A model generated the notes under the pieces. The model worked only from the letters and a program-made list of their open reading frames with translations, made no database searches and was not told where the DNA came from. 64,000 nucleotides of DNA, from assembly GCA_033980235.1 (NCBI GenBank), contig CM067062.1, forward strand, positions 7,896,400 through 7,960,399, in the 5' to 3' direction. This DNA is from Diadema setosum. Lineage: Eukaryota > Echinodermata > Echinoidea > Diadematoida > Diadematidae. The translations under genes were made by a program, and so were the position numbers. Shown here one piece after another: positions 11,265-22,735 of this stretch (positions are counted from its first letter, which is position 1; each line of letters opens with the position of its first letter).

Positions 11265-11899
11265 GTGAGATGTATGTCGAGAAGAGCAGATTATGGTTTG
11301 GATTTCTTTTTCAGTGATGGCTGTCATGGCTTCAACATACCACTGCTTATTTAAATTGTTGTTGTAAGTGTAGAAGCTGGTATCTGATGCAACTGCATTC
11401 ATATCCTAATTCAAAAAGAGGAAGAAAAAAATACAATATTATGCTCGCGGGTTTTGGGAATTATGGTCTCAAGCGTAATTTGCTCTCACATTGTGAGTAC
11501 TTTGTAGTGAATAGTCCCTCGATTAGGTCATATAAGGATCCATTTTGCCTGCATCAAGTTTCTTTAATTATTGGCTTTGGAGAGTCACTCAGGTAAAGTC
11601 CTGCTCTATAACCGATTTCAACTTGTGGTGAAACGCACTGGCTTGTATGAATAAAATGCTGGATTCCCACTGTTATGCGGCTTTCTGTTCTAGGCACGCC
11701 ACGGGGATTGTGAATTTTTTATTCCTGTCCGTCACAATACGTGCCATCGTGAAATCGTGGTCAGAATCGTGGAATAATTGTATCAAAGCGTGTGGTCATC
11801 ATTTTGGTCAGTCGTTGATCTTTCACACTTTTTGAACCGTCTACAGCTTTTCAACGGTCCTAGTTTCTTTGTTTCATTTACCGTCTAAGATGACTGTAT
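11265..11899. other. Intron of gene 1, no gene seen
   Basis: The sequence between the stalk exon and the SINE pair has only short chance open frames and no recognised repeat. Confidence 0.45.
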
Positions 11900-12058
11900 A
11901 GCCCATATTCACCTGCACTAGCTGGTCTTCCATGTGGTCCAGTTGGGTGTGAGGCGAGATCACATCACCGAGTTATGCACCCTGATCTTTGCGATGAATA
12001 TGAATGAAATGGGATCTTTAAGCGCATGAGTTGGGACTCTGTCACACACGGGGCCTTC
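11900..12058 (-). mobile_element. Partial SINE, reverse orientation
   Basis: Read on the - strand, it contains GGCCCCGTGTGTGACAGAGT, GCGCTTAAAGATCCCATTTC and ATTCATCGCAAAGATCAGGG. These match the 3' half of the + strand SINE that begins 30 bases further on (TCCCGTGTATGAGAGAGTCA, ACGTTAAAGATACCGCTTCA, TTCATCGCAAAGAGCAGGG). It is a second, truncated copy of the same SINE lying head to head with it. Confidence 0.75.
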
Positions 12059-12087
12059 ATTGTATGTCCTTTCCAGTGACACATTTC

Positions 12088-12462
12088 CGGTAAGTTGGCT
12101 CAGTCGGTAGCGCGTCTGCCTCACGATCCTAGGACCCGGGTTCGAACCCGAGTGTGGACTGAGCAATGTTGTGTGTAAACATACCGTCCCCTCTAGCAAG
12201 AAGCAAAACACTCTGTCCCTTGAATATGACATGAAACGGAGGTCCCGTGTATGAGAGAGTCACACCTTATGCACGTTAAAGATACCGCTTCATTCATTCA
12301 TCGCAAAGAGCAGGGTGTTTGACCCGGTGAAGTGGTCCCACCTCACATCCAACTGGACCCCGTGGAAGATCAGCTTAACGTAGCTGAATACGGGCAATCC
12401 AGTCTTATCAGATGGAAATGAACAAACGAACAAACGAACAAACAAACAAACAAACAAACAAC
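12088..12462 (+). mobile_element. tRNA-derived SINE with (CAAA)n tail
   Basis: The tRNA-like head has an A box (TGGCTCAGTCGGTAGCG at 12096) and a perfect B box (GGGTTCGAACCC at 12138-12149). A ~230-base non-tRNA body follows, and the element ends in a (CAAACAAA)n tail at 12421-12462. The head is too diverged outside the boxes for a cloverleaf with an aminoacyl stem. It is an intronic insertion in gene 1 between the stalk and membrane exons. Confidence 0.88.
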
Positions 12463-12748
12463 ACACGTCTGGCCTCAAGATCTGATAACGATCACCACGA
12501 TTGCTCCACGATGCAGACGATGATTTTGACTGACAGTGGCGCTGATTGTGATAAACATTAATACAAATTCCAGGATCAACTCGTTTGGAGCGTAGCGGAT
12601 CGCATGAGAGTAGGAACCCAGCACAAAGATTTAAGTGTTCTAAAATTCTACTTAAATTATTGTGTAGACGTATGCTATTCTACTCTTAAACTTTGAGTAT
12701 AAGGTGATGGGGCAACTTTTATTTTTGGGGCTTTTATCAATGTTCCAG

Positions 12749-12876
12749 AAGAGAGGCGTGTAAGCGCGTCCATGACGACAATCATTGCGTGTACGACAGC
12801 AGTGGGATCTCTTCTTCTAGCAACGCTTGTTACTACCGTTTGTCTGAAATGTATCAACAAATGTGGATGCAACAAT
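12749..12876 (+). CDS. Transmembrane exon, receptor gene 1
   Basis: Acceptor TGTTCCAG. The exon opens in phase 1 after the stalk exon, reading ERRVSASM, then the hydrophobic run TTIIACTTAVGSLLLATLVT (about 22-24 residues with TVCL), then KCINKCGCNN. This is a single membrane-spanning helix followed by a basic, Cys-rich juxtamembrane stretch that could be palmitoylated. The proposed donor (AAT|GTCAGT) ends in phase 0, matching the phase-0 start of the tail exon at 13590. The donor is non-optimal, so the end may move by a few bases. Confidence 0.7.
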
Positions 12877-13589
12877 GTCAGTGTGAGAAACCTCTTCATT
12901 CGCTCTATCTTTAATATTTTGTTCATTTGAATTGGAATCCCTTAACCGTAATAACACTACCTGTCCATATCACTTGATAGAAAATATTTCCTTTTGGAGC
13001 ATCATGTAAATTAACTGGTTTGCTGCCCTCACTTGTCTGTGTCATTAAATGCATGCATGGTTTTAAACACATACCCCAAATGAGAAATACCATTTTTGTG
13101 ATGTAAGTCCACCAGTAATTTTATACTGGATTTTCCCCCAAATACATATGTGACCTGCATCTACAAATTAAACAAAGGTAGTGATAAAAGAAAATAAAAC
13201 ATACAATAATGTCATGTCAAGTCCCAAACTTGAATCGAAATAATATGTCCTGGAAACTAACAAAAAAGCAGATGCTTGTTGGGGTCAGTTTCACAAAGAC
13301 ATGCACATACATCAGTGTACATGCACACACACACCACGAGGGAGCACATACATCCAGACACGAGTGCGTGCACACACCAACACGAAACATGTAAACATTT
13401 CTACTAAGTAATTTTTCCCCGAAACAAACAAATAAAAGATGGAGATGTTTCCGTCAGTGCCAAGAAACAGTATCAAAACCAAACATTTCAATATCATTTT
13501 TTTTTTTGTTCCTGTTGATCACTCGGCAAGGAAAGTATTCATGTTTGCTAGTATCATAAGTGTGATTGATTTGTTATTCATATGTACAG

Positions 13590-14753
13590 GGCCCAGCCCC
13601 CGGAGGGGAAATGAGCAAGATGCAAAATGCTGCAAATTCAGCAGTACCTCTCCGAGATGTTGATGATGCAAACAAACAAGAATTTATGCCAGGTGGTAAG
13701 AATATGAAATATAAGGGTGGCTTTCCGATTGCTAGAGAGAGTGCCACTCTCCCAGCCATCCCCAGCGGTAAAGATACCTCCAAAGATTTTCCATCAATTT
13801 ACGAAGAAATTCCAGCCAATTCTGACCAATTCGTTCCTCTTGGGAGTGATGCATCATATTCTACGTCTATTTACTTAAACAAACCAGGAGAAAAAGTGAA
13901 CAAATATGGGTACTTGATTCTCGAAGCTAATGACGGTGAAGGTACTCCCGACCAATCCGCGACTGAGACAGAAGAGGAGTCTCGCCTCGAACACACGTAT
14001 TTCGAAGGAAATGAAAAAGATGCCCAAGTTGAGATAGACGTTAAGCATTCATCATATTCGACAGCCATCTACTCAAGTAAACCAACAGAAAAGCCCGATA
14101 TGGTTAAACATGAATATCTGGATCTGGGGTCAAAACACATTGAAATTACTCCAGAGAAATTTGCAAGAGTTCAAGAACTGCAGTCTCGTCCCGAGTACAC
14201 GTATATCGAAAGAAATGAAAAACCTCTTGTAAAAGATCATAACGATTCATCATTTTCTGCATCTGTCTGCTCAAGCAAAGAGAGAGAACAACCCGAGGTG
14301 GATAAACACGGCTATCTGCTTCTAGATGAAAATTGCGCTCAGAATAACCCCGAGCACTCTGGGACCTCTCAAGAACCAAAGTATCTTTCCGAACATCCGA
14401 AAATGGGCGAAAATGTCCCTCTTGTACAGGAACATAAAGATCCATCATATCTTGCAGCCGTCTGCTCAAGCAAACCAAGAGAAGAACTGGAGACGGACAG
14501 ACATGGCTATCTGGTTCCCGAAGAAAATAACGGTCAGATTAATCCCGACGATTCTCCGACCTCTCGAGAACCGTACCTCCCCGAGAACGCTAAAATCAGT
14601 AAAAGTGAAAAATGTACCCCTCTTATGAAGGACATTAATGATCCATTATACTCTGCATCCATCGAATCTAGCAAGTACATAGAAAGGCCCGAGTTGGATG
14701 CACATGGCTATCTCGTTCTTGAAGCAAATGCCAGTGAGATTACCCCGGACTAA
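13590..14753 (+). CDS. Cytoplasmic tail with five YL-x-L repeats, receptor gene 1
   Basis: A long last coding exon (acceptor ATATGTACAG; stop at 14751-14753) of 387 codons, hydrophilic and rich in E, K, S, P. It holds five repeats spaced 195-203 bases apart. Each has a tyrosine motif: YGYLILEAN (13911), HEYLDL (14114), HGYLLLDEN (14313), HGYLVPEEN (14508), HGYLVLEAN (14709). The repeats also share an upstream S-x-S-x-(Y/C)-SSK element and a (P)EYTYIE-like segment. YxxL-type motifs are candidate sites for tyrosine kinases and SH2 or adaptor binding. No catalytic domain is present. I infer a signalling receptor tail; no homologue is recognised. Confidence 0.8.
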   Translation, partial: GPAPGGEMSKMQNAANSAVPLRDVDDANKQEFMPGGKNMKYKGGFPIARESATLPAIPSGKDTSKDFPSIYEEIPANSDQFVPLGSDASYSTSIYLNKPGEKVNKYGYLILEANDGEGTPDQSATETEEESRLEHTYFEGNEKDAQVEIDVKHSSYSTAIYSSKPTEKPDMVKHEYLDLGSKHIEITPEKFARVQELQSRPEYTYIERNEKPLVKDHNDSSFSASVCSSKEREQPEVDKHGYLLLDENCAQNNPEHSGTSQEPKYLSEHPKMGENVPLVQEHKDPSYLAAVCSSKPREELETDRHGYLVPEENNGQINPDDSPTSREPYLPENAKISKSEKCTPLMKDINDPLYSASIESSKYIERPELDAHGYLVLEANASEITPD

Positions 14754-15300
14754 TCCCTTACTATTGCAGAACCGGTGTGTGGCCCGAGTACAAGCAAAAA
14801 TAGAAACAAGAAGAAAGAGATACATGTAAAAATACATACAATAACATCGAGATATGAAACTCGTAATTTTAATATTTGAATATTTCATATTAAGAGGGTT
14901 CTCATTATCATGCAAAAAAGTTGGAAATCAGAAGCCAAATGTAAGCCAAAACTATACCATGCTTCAATGAAGTCGAGTTCTATGTACGTACATAAGTTAC
15001 ATACCTTTCAACGAATATTGTTCCTGTAATGCAAGAGAGAGAGAGAGAGAGAGAGAGAGTGAGAGAGAGAGAGAGAGAAAGGGAGAGAGAGGAATTCCCT
15101 ACGTGTTTGTGCGTATGGGAGTGCATCAATTTTACAAACTATCTGACTGTTTATTCATACTATACAACTAACAAAAAGTGGTTTCTTTTAAATGTTGAAT
15201 AAATAATCCTTTGTATTTCTTATCCATTCTATTGAAACAAACCATGAGAAAAGAGGCACTCAACAATGTAGCTGGGTATCTCCTCTATACTAGGGAGAAA
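14754..15300 (+). promoter_or_regulatory. 3' UTR and possible polyadenylation signal of gene 1
   Basis: Downstream of the gene 1 stop, a (GA)n run lies at 15031-15083 and an AATAAA hexamer at about 15198-15203. The hexamer could end the transcript about 450 bases past the stop. The assignment rests on position and the hexamer only. Confidence 0.35.
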
Positions 15301-18300
15301 ATACCACTGAAGCCATTGGTGAAGGAAAACAGCTTTTGATTTGCATAATTATAGCTTTTTGCGTGGGAATAGAATTCTCTAGAAATTTGTTACCGTGCTT
15401 CACATAATCATATAATGTGTCACCAAAATCAATTTGGAGTTTTTTTATGTGTTTAGTTTTTCTTTATATAATACGTACTGTATAATGTCTCGTGCCAAAT
15501 TCGTGTCATGGAAGTATTCTGTAATATTGTGCATAATATAAAGCACTCCCAAATGACTCTTGCTACGTTATACTTGCTTACGTATGAATTTAAGCCTTAT
15601 ATACATGTACTTTGAGAATGTAGTTAAATGTTCTCAATAATTTAGATTTCGACTAGATATGCTTGCAAACCTATATCTATGCTGTGAAAAGACAATTAAG
15701 GAAGGTATAAATAGGATGAACAATTACTTATCATCTGAACAACAAAAACAGCAATAACAACATGCATATAGTATATAGAAACGTTTATTTAAAAACATAA
15801 CTTGTTTGTTTTTAATATATGCTTATGAACACTGTTTACAGAGTTTCCTTGAAAGCCAAGTGCGGTGGATATTAGGAAATAAAACAAATCGATTTTCCAA
15901 TTAAAACGTGTGATTGAATGCTTAACTGTCACTTTGGAGTACATGAAGACGACCACATTGAACGAGGGTGACTACTATAAAAGGGTGTAGTGAAGATTTC
16001 TTCGCGAATGCGCTTGTGTAAGTAATGGCAATTGAAATATCATGCATTAGCAATTTTGATGATATGGAATTTCAATGTCTTTGTTTGATAAAACATTCAT
16101 CGAAGGGGGAGAGAAGAATGGGAATGCGTGGAAACCTTAACAAAGACCTACATACGGTCCTTGCAAGCTGATGGATCAAAAACTGTCTTGCATTTTAAAC
16201 TACATTACTGTATATCTCTTGAGCAGCCGCAGATTGTTTTTATCCCTGTTCTCACAGGAACAGGGATAAACGCATGACAGAGCAATTATATTTTGATGAA
16301 CTGTAAATAAATAAGCTTCCATTCAAATTCTATTCATACACCATGTGATATCTTGCTGTTGGCGTTGGGTTTATTTGCTTTGCATTACTTTACCAAGAGA
16401 TAATATGTTTCTTAGCAAAGGATGCGTTGCCACTTACGCTCGTTAAGACAACGTCTGAATTGTGGATTCTCTTTTGTTGAAACGCAATCAGAGAAAAACT
16501 GATAACCTTGAACATTTGAAGGATCGAATGTAAAGACATAATATACAAAAGTAACACTGCTTGTGCGAAACTTAATTTTATATCTTCATCTTCATCAGGA
16601 AAATAATTGATTAGACTGTTACTATATTTATAGGGTATCATAAAATGAAAAACGGGTTACATGAGAGATTATTGAGAGACTACCGAGAGATTCAATTTCA
16701 CATTTATCATCAAACGTGAATAACGTGTCCTATGCTGGAGAGATGGTCATTAAGATCTAGAAGTACATGTATAAACTTTGGGCATGTGAATTGTTAAACA
16801 GGAAACAAGTAGGTATAAAAAAAAACTGTAGGACAGCTTGAATGTGAACATGGCATTTAAAAGCTACCTGGCTACTCGACAGACATAGCAACAGATATGT
16901 GCGATAACATCTATCGGGTCAGATTTCTTCTTCAGTTTCGAAAGATAGTATCGGGTATATTATAAAATACAATGGGATACTCTTTACTCAGAGACCAATT
17001 TTGTAGGCATAAACTAAGGCCATAAATGTACACGCATCTTCAGTGAAGAGTAAGAGACAAAGACAATTGGCCCAAAGTATCCTAATTATGTGTCATGTTT
17101 ATGTTGGTTTTTTTAAAGTAAAAGTAACAAGAAGGCTACCATGTATGATTATATCATTATGAAAAAAGAGAAAAGTAATCAACTGTAATCTCTGAAAATG
17201 TATCATGATTAAGAAGTGGCAATGTTTTATTCATATAATCATTTGTAACTTGATAATACAACAGAACTGCACTTCGTTATTACATAATTTTGTTGTTGAC
17301 TATGAAAACTTAAGTTGTCATTGTTTTGAAAGTACAAAATGCGACCATTAGAGAGAACAAAGATAGGAAAGACCACTTTTCCCATATTTTTATCAATAGC
17401 GATCCCAATCAAATCACAGATAAGATTGAGGTGCTCATTTACACTCCTCCCAGCTCCTCAATACACTTGGCGGGACCTTAAAATGCTACAAAATCTCTCT
17501 TTTTTGTCAGTAAATTAGTGGTATTATGCGATGCTTAACAGCACCAAACAATGGAAACGAATAGTTTGCCTATATTCAGCTTTACCAATATGACATTGCT
17601 TGTCTGTAAATTGATCGAAACAATATTCAATACAATATATGGAATCGGTCATCAACGAGTATTTATGATGACTGTCATCATTTCTCCAAAACAAACGGAA
17701 TTAAAATACATATCTATCATGATCAATACATTGGAACCGTCTTTGATAAGACGAATGTGGTAATAGTCAAGTAGAATTAATTACACACGTAGATTTGGGA
17801 CAAGAAAAGTACCTAATGTATTTGCATAAATCCACGGGTAGATCTAAGATATTGAAAGAAACAAAAATAATTTATAAAGAAATGAAGGTTAAAGTACATT
17901 ATCAGTCAACACCAAATCAATAATGGCAAAAAAAAAAGAACAGTACCGAAACAAAAGTTTCAGAAGCAAATGTCTAAGCTAAAATCAAATGTCTGAGAAG
18001 GTGCAGTGTAATGGTACAACAAATGAGTAAGTTGACATAAAGAAAAATGGAAATGGCATGGATTGCCTAAAAAGAATTACATTAAACTTTAAGATAAATT
18101 AATAAATCAAAGATTATGCTTTATTCATAAAAGATAAGGTTAGAGAAAACTGATCAAAATAAGTCATGTTTAATTACGGTTATTACATTGATAAAACTTA
18201 AGTAGTGTTACACTAAAAATGAGAACAGTGACAACCACTACCCACCCATGAAATGAACAATGATTACACTTTTAACATTGTAGCATTGTGGGCTTCCAGT

Positions 18301-18500
18301 TTGTTATTGATCAATTATCGATTTGAAACTATGGGTTTTTCTGGCGCACAAGGGACTTTTTGTTGTCGTTTGGCTATCTTATTTGCGTGCGTGCGTGTGT
18401 GTGTGTGTGTATTTGTGTGTTTGTGTGTTAATGTCAATGCGCATCGTTATGCGCAAAAAGTGAGCGACCGGTACATACACATTATGTAAAGTGGTACATA
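15301..18500. other. Intergenic, no gene recognised
   Basis: AT-rich sequence between the two receptor genes. It contains only short chance frames, a small perfect inverted pair around 16240 (TCCCTGTTCTCAC/AGGAACAGGGA), and a (GT)n run at about 18387-18430. No promoter for gene 2 could be defined. Confidence 0.4.
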
Positions 18501-18519
18501 CATACAAATATACACAATG

Positions 18520-18665
18520 TGTAACTGTTTAAACAATTTGAATTGTCAAAAGATGTCAGGTTATTTTGTAAAAATGAATGAACCAAAGCCATCTATCTGA
18601 CGCGTTGTGCTGAATTACCGAAAATTACTTCTGATACACAGTCTCTCAGTGAATACATGCATAAT
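18520..18665 (+). repeat. Diverged copy of the segment at 21345-21495
   Basis: The words GTCAGGTTATTT, GATGCGTTGTGCTG/GACGCGTTGTGCTG, ATTACCGAAAAT and TCTCAGTGAA occur in the same order and spacing here and at 21370-21490, just upstream of the CUB-like exon of gene 2. Either a dispersed repeat or a local duplication of gene 2 upstream sequence. Confidence 0.6.
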
Positions 18666-18849
18666 TTACTTCTGTATTCATGTTTATACATATGTGCCCT
18701 ATGAAGAGCAGCGAAGATTGGCTATCGTAATACATCATGTCACATGACGTAGTGCAGAAGAGAGCACATGCCAACGCTCATCGTCATGCGCAGGGAAGGG
18801 AGCGACTGATAGTCCAGGCTAGGCTCCATAGAAAGTGCACCTAACCTTG

Positions 18850-19480
18850 TTTTTTGATATGTACAATGTTTTTTGATGGTTTCTGGTCAATTCGAGGGTG
18901 CTGATTCCAAATCCGATTGATGCCACTGGCGTAACCTTGAGCATTTTCGGCAAAATGCAAAAATCCAAAATGGCCGCCAGATATGCTTATTTGGCCATGA
19001 TAGTCCCAGTTATGTCAATTGAATGACCGGTTATTCCATCAAACTTTTTAGATTTTGGTTCCTTTAATAATTCTATTTGCACATGCAAGAAAATTTTCAT
19101 TTAGAGTAGGTACATTTAGTATTTTAAGCTTATTTTCAATTCAAAATGGCCGCCACTCCTATACTCACGCACTATATGAATGGCAAAAAACACGCATAGA
19201 AATAGAAGACGAATTTGCTGTATTTCCAGTCACATACCTATGCTGTTATCAAATTTTGCATGTGGAATACAAATCTAATGAGTGGCACTTGCAAAACAAA
19301 CAAACAAACAAACAAACAGAAAATGTATCGTTTGTATCCTTATATTATGTTCTTGTTAATACAAAACTTCAAAATGGATGCCACTCAAAAACCCCTGTTA
19401 CAATATGGACGGCAAAATGTACATGGAAATAAACAAATTTTCTCTATTGTTAGTGTTACGCAGCTACACTGTTTATTACT
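18850..19480 (+). repeat. Probable interspersed repeat with AAAATGGCCGCC words
   Basis: AAAATGGCCGCCA occurs at about 18968 and 19143, and AAAATGGATGCCA at 19371. Each is followed by similar phrases about 'tgg..a' and preceded by similar spacing. It suggests diverged ~200-base units. A (CAAA)n tract is at 19297-19318. Non-coding. Confidence 0.45.
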
Positions 19481-20869
19481 TTGGGTGCTGATTGTACATC
19501 AGAAGGTTGTTACAAATAAAACGCTGTTTTATTTGTGATGCAAACATCCAAATTTGCTACCTCAATCTGGATTTTTTCCCCTAGAAATTGGGGAAAAAAC
19601 CCACCGAAACTTGAATTGACGCCAACATCAAGATCGCTTATCAGAAATTATTAGATATGAACATTTGATACTTATTTGCCTTGAAATGTTCAGCATCATA
19701 ATATTCACTCTGATTTAGTGAATTAAAAGACTGAATCTTAGATGATGACACAAATGAAATTTCAAAGTAACTGTCCTGTTCTACATTATCTGAAAGCGAT
19801 ATTATACGAACTTTTCAATCCCCGCATCCGAGAACGAACATGAGGCAGGGGGAAAGTGGAAAAAAAGGGACCATCTCACTTCCTGACATCTCACTTTCCC
19901 GTCAAATCTCTGAAATAAACAAAATGCCTAAAAGTTTTTCATGTTAAATCAGAATTTGATTTGCTTGAAAATACAAACGACAATCACCAATGACCACTGC
20001 ATATCGTACATCAGATTTACGCTGTTTCTGCGATTGCGTGATTTCACCTATTCGCTCAAGGCTGGTTAAAATGTAACAGCATGGACTTGTGTTTGGAGGA
20101 TTACAAAGACTTTGGTAAAGTATTGATAGTAGTATCCACCATATTTTATTTTTTATGGTAAACAGAAAGTCATCTCACTACAGTAGTCTTATTTTGAATG
20201 CAGTCACTGTGTAATGGACTTGACGCATATGCTGAAAGACGCATAAGAGTGAGTCGTTGTCAGGAGCATTGCTACGTCCATCAGGAGAAAAGTCTGTCTT
20301 ACTCCTAGTTACTCCTGCTGAAACAGAATTGACCTCATAAAATAGGCACCTATTATCACTCAACATGCTCACAATACCATCAGGTAATCTTAATTATGTG
20401 CTTGCCACTGTAAAATTGACACATTTTCTGTCTGGAGACGAGTACTTTGCTCACACCTTTCCTTCAACGATGAATTGTGGAATTATCGAATATTTGCCAA
20501 TGTTAGTACAATGCAGGTGATTCATGATGGATATACTTGTAATAGGATGGGTCCATTTTAATCAAGGGGCTTGTTTTACACCTTTTTGCCCCCACCTCTG
20601 CTGCTGTCCAGCCCTCGGTTCCGCGACCCCTGCAATCCTACAATTGCCTTACAAGAGACTTAGCGGTCACTGGCAGTTCTTGCCATATAGACATGGTGAA
20701 CACATGGGGACTTGCTTGAGCACTCCTTTACAGAAGATCCAAAGCCCAACCTTATCAGCAACCATCCACAGAGATGTCGAAAACGTGAACATAGTTATAC
20801 CTATAGAGCTTCATTCACCGCGACAAGGTGCGTCATTCTATCTCGTGGGTTTTTGCTTACGACCGTAAT
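19481..20869. other. No firm exon; possible degraded ectodomain exon near 20700-20826
   Basis: Between 20700 and 20826 one frame reads STPLQKIQSPTLSATIHRDV then ENVNIVIPIELHSPR up to CAAG|GTGCGT, which looks protein-like and could be an exon end. Its upstream part is broken by a stop or shift. No family recognised. Confidence 0.3.
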
Positions 20870-21024
20870 TTTTGGTTGAGAAGATTTGTTTTTGGTGATT
20901 CCCTTGGCGAAGTCTGGTATAGACGACAACACAACGAAGGAAGTAATGGCTTTCCAATTCAGCAAGTGGATGTTTTTAATGTCCATGTTCTCTCTACCCC
21001 TTCCAAACTCATCGGTGTTGATTC
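20870..21024 (+). CDS. Candidate exon upstream of the CUB-like exon, gene 2
   Basis: A strong donor GTAAGT follows position 21024. Two frames are open. In the frame reading QQVDVFNVHVLSTPSKLIGV-DS the exon would end in phase 2, as the next exon requires. In the other it reads FLVIPLAKSGIDDNTTKEVM and ends in phase 1. The - strand frame is also open. I favour the first because of phase agreement, but the start and frame are not settled. Confidence 0.3.
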
Positions 21025-21344
21025 GTAAGTATCCCTCAGATTCACTTTGTTTTCTAAACAACTTTTTCCTTTAGTCACGGAATTTCTTTCCGTTATCAGC
21101 AGTTAGCACCTACATGTATATATAGGAGAACTTTCTTCAGAGCTATAGAGTCTTCCCAAGAACCAATATGGAACTAATGGGTTGCAAGCCAATGACATTG
21201 ATTTGACGGGGGTAACTTGCTGAAATATCATACTTGGTAGCTGATGTGATGGAGAAATTAGACTTGAGACATAATGGGTAATTAGCAAATCTACAGTTCA
21301 TACATACATACGAGTAGAAACTATACCTGTATAGATTATGTAGA

Positions 21345-21495
21345 GCTGATCACACAATTCATATTGCCAAATAGATGCCAGGTTATTTCACAAAACTGTA
21401 TGAACTGTTGGCTGAACGAAAACCCTCTATTTGATGCGTTGTGCTGCATTACCGAAAATGACCTCTAGTTTACAGTTCTCAGTGAAAATAATTAT
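21345..21495 (+). repeat. Diverged repeat, partner of 18520-18665
   Basis: Shares ordered words with 18520-18665, as described there, and lies immediately before the CUB-like exon of gene 2. Confidence 0.6.
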
Positions 21496-21551
21496 AGAGA
21501 TTTATTGATGAATATCAAATGATGTGTCATGTACTTTGCTTTTGACTGTAG

Positions 21552-21877
21552 CTCACACTATCGACTGTTCGAGGGGTCCCTTACCTTCGTGATCCGGGCA
21601 GACAACGAAGTTAGTGCAATTGCCGACAGGTGGGAGATACGATCAGCAAATGAGCAGAGAATCTTAATATGGCTGCAATCGGTTAACAATCCGCTTGTGG
21701 AAGTAACCGCAGAGGATAAGATATCGACCATAAAACACGAGGTTGTACTTTTGGGTTCCCAGAAATCTCCGCCCATCATCTCCCTCGGCAACAAGCTGAC
21801 ACTGGGACTATATACATCAGATCCGGCAATATATATATACCCAGTGATGGTGAAGGCAAACGCTTCATGTTTGGAAG
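21552..21877 (+). CDS. CUB-like domain exon, receptor gene 2
   Basis: A 326-base exon (acceptor TTTTGACTGTAG, donor GTAATT; starts phase 2, ends phase 1) encoding ~108 residues: GSLTFVIRADNEV ... DRWEIRSANEQRILIWLQSV ... VEVTAEDK ... VVLLGSQKSPPIISLGNKLT and LGLYTSDP. The alternating beta pattern, W-x-I near the start, V-x-V-x-D, and the G..SPP.I.S.GN.L.L...SD segment are CUB hallmarks. Conserved cysteines are largely missing, so it is a divergent CUB. It would be the most N-terminal recognised ectodomain module of gene 2. Confidence 0.65.
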
Positions 21878-22462
21878 GTAATTATTTTTTTCAAGGTGCA
21901 AGACGTTATCAATGAATGCAATAGTATCTTTAGCTGTATTCATCGCCATAATTTTCTTGCTGGTGCCAGAATGTCTATTATGTTCTATGCATTCTTGAAC
22001 GAGCATGCATTTAGGCATTTATTTTATTACCTGGCCTCCTATGCTTTTTATTGAATTCTAACAATACTGAGTTTTTATATTGTATTTTTTTATAATGACC
22101 AGAACCCACTCAAAAGCGCATTTAATCCAGCATCACTCTATTCACTAAATGGAGAGTTTAAAGAATCATAACAATGATTCGAGTCTACTATCTTAAAAAA
22201 GAATGTGACTAAAAGACAAATGTTCATCATGGCGAAATCATGATAGGATTTCATAATGATTTACATTAAATGATACAGATAACGTTATATAGGATTCAAA
22301 TTGAATCTTGCAAATTATCATGATAGGCAAGATATTCACTGTAATTCTAAAGAAATAATGCACAACATTGAAATATAATGACTGCCGCAGTAACGGCTTA
22401 CCGTGGAGTCATTGTTGATTAAATTCATCGTTATAGCACAAGATTGTAAATATGTTAACAAG
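21878..22462. other. Intron of gene 2
   Basis: AT-rich, with no exon or recognised repeat. Confidence 0.5.
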
Positions 22463-22735
22463 AAAACGAACCTCTTTACTATGAAATATTTGCACTCTGT
22501 GGTGTACAAAACCATCCCTCTGTAAAGCTGATTGGGGTTCGTTCACCACTGGAAGGGTTCGCTGTTTCGGGATCAGCAAAGGACAGCTTTGTTTGCGTGG
22601 AGGGATTTACCTCAAAGATCGCTGATTCGATCTGCAAAGAGTATGGTTTCCCAACATTTGAGAAGATTTCTAGCCAAAGTCTTCCTTCTTATTTCAACGC
22701 AACAAAGTGGATGAAGTTTAAAAGTTGTCCTCGGG
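22463..22735 (+). CDS. SRCR-like domain exon, receptor gene 2
   Basis: Reads ALCGVQNHPSVKLIGVRSPL EGFAVSGSAKDSFVCVEGF (two adjoining blocks), then TSKIADSICKEYGFP and KFKSCPRG. VKLIG.RSPLEG...VC.EGFTS..A..IC..YGF corresponds to the classical SRCR pattern (R L-V-G-G...G.VEV...VCDDGW...A.VVCR.LGF). With the proposed start the exon is 273 bases, phase 1-1, and ends at GTGGGA. The acceptor (AACAAG) lacks a good pyrimidine tract, so the start is approximate. The domain is completed by the exon at 23186. Confidence 0.7.

Noticed and set aside
12091..12165. tRNA-like sequence with good A and B boxes
   Set aside because: It is continuous with a ~230-base body and a CAAA-repeat tail and has a second reversed copy next to it; a SINE, not a functional tRNA gene.
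13574..14478. - strand open frames opposite the gene 1 tail
   Set aside because: Shadows of the long + strand exon, created by its biased codon composition and repeats.
20801..21061. 86-codon open frame on the - strand
   Set aside because: It overlaps a + strand candidate exon with a strong GTAAGT donor and phase agreement to the CUB exon; no domain on the - strand.
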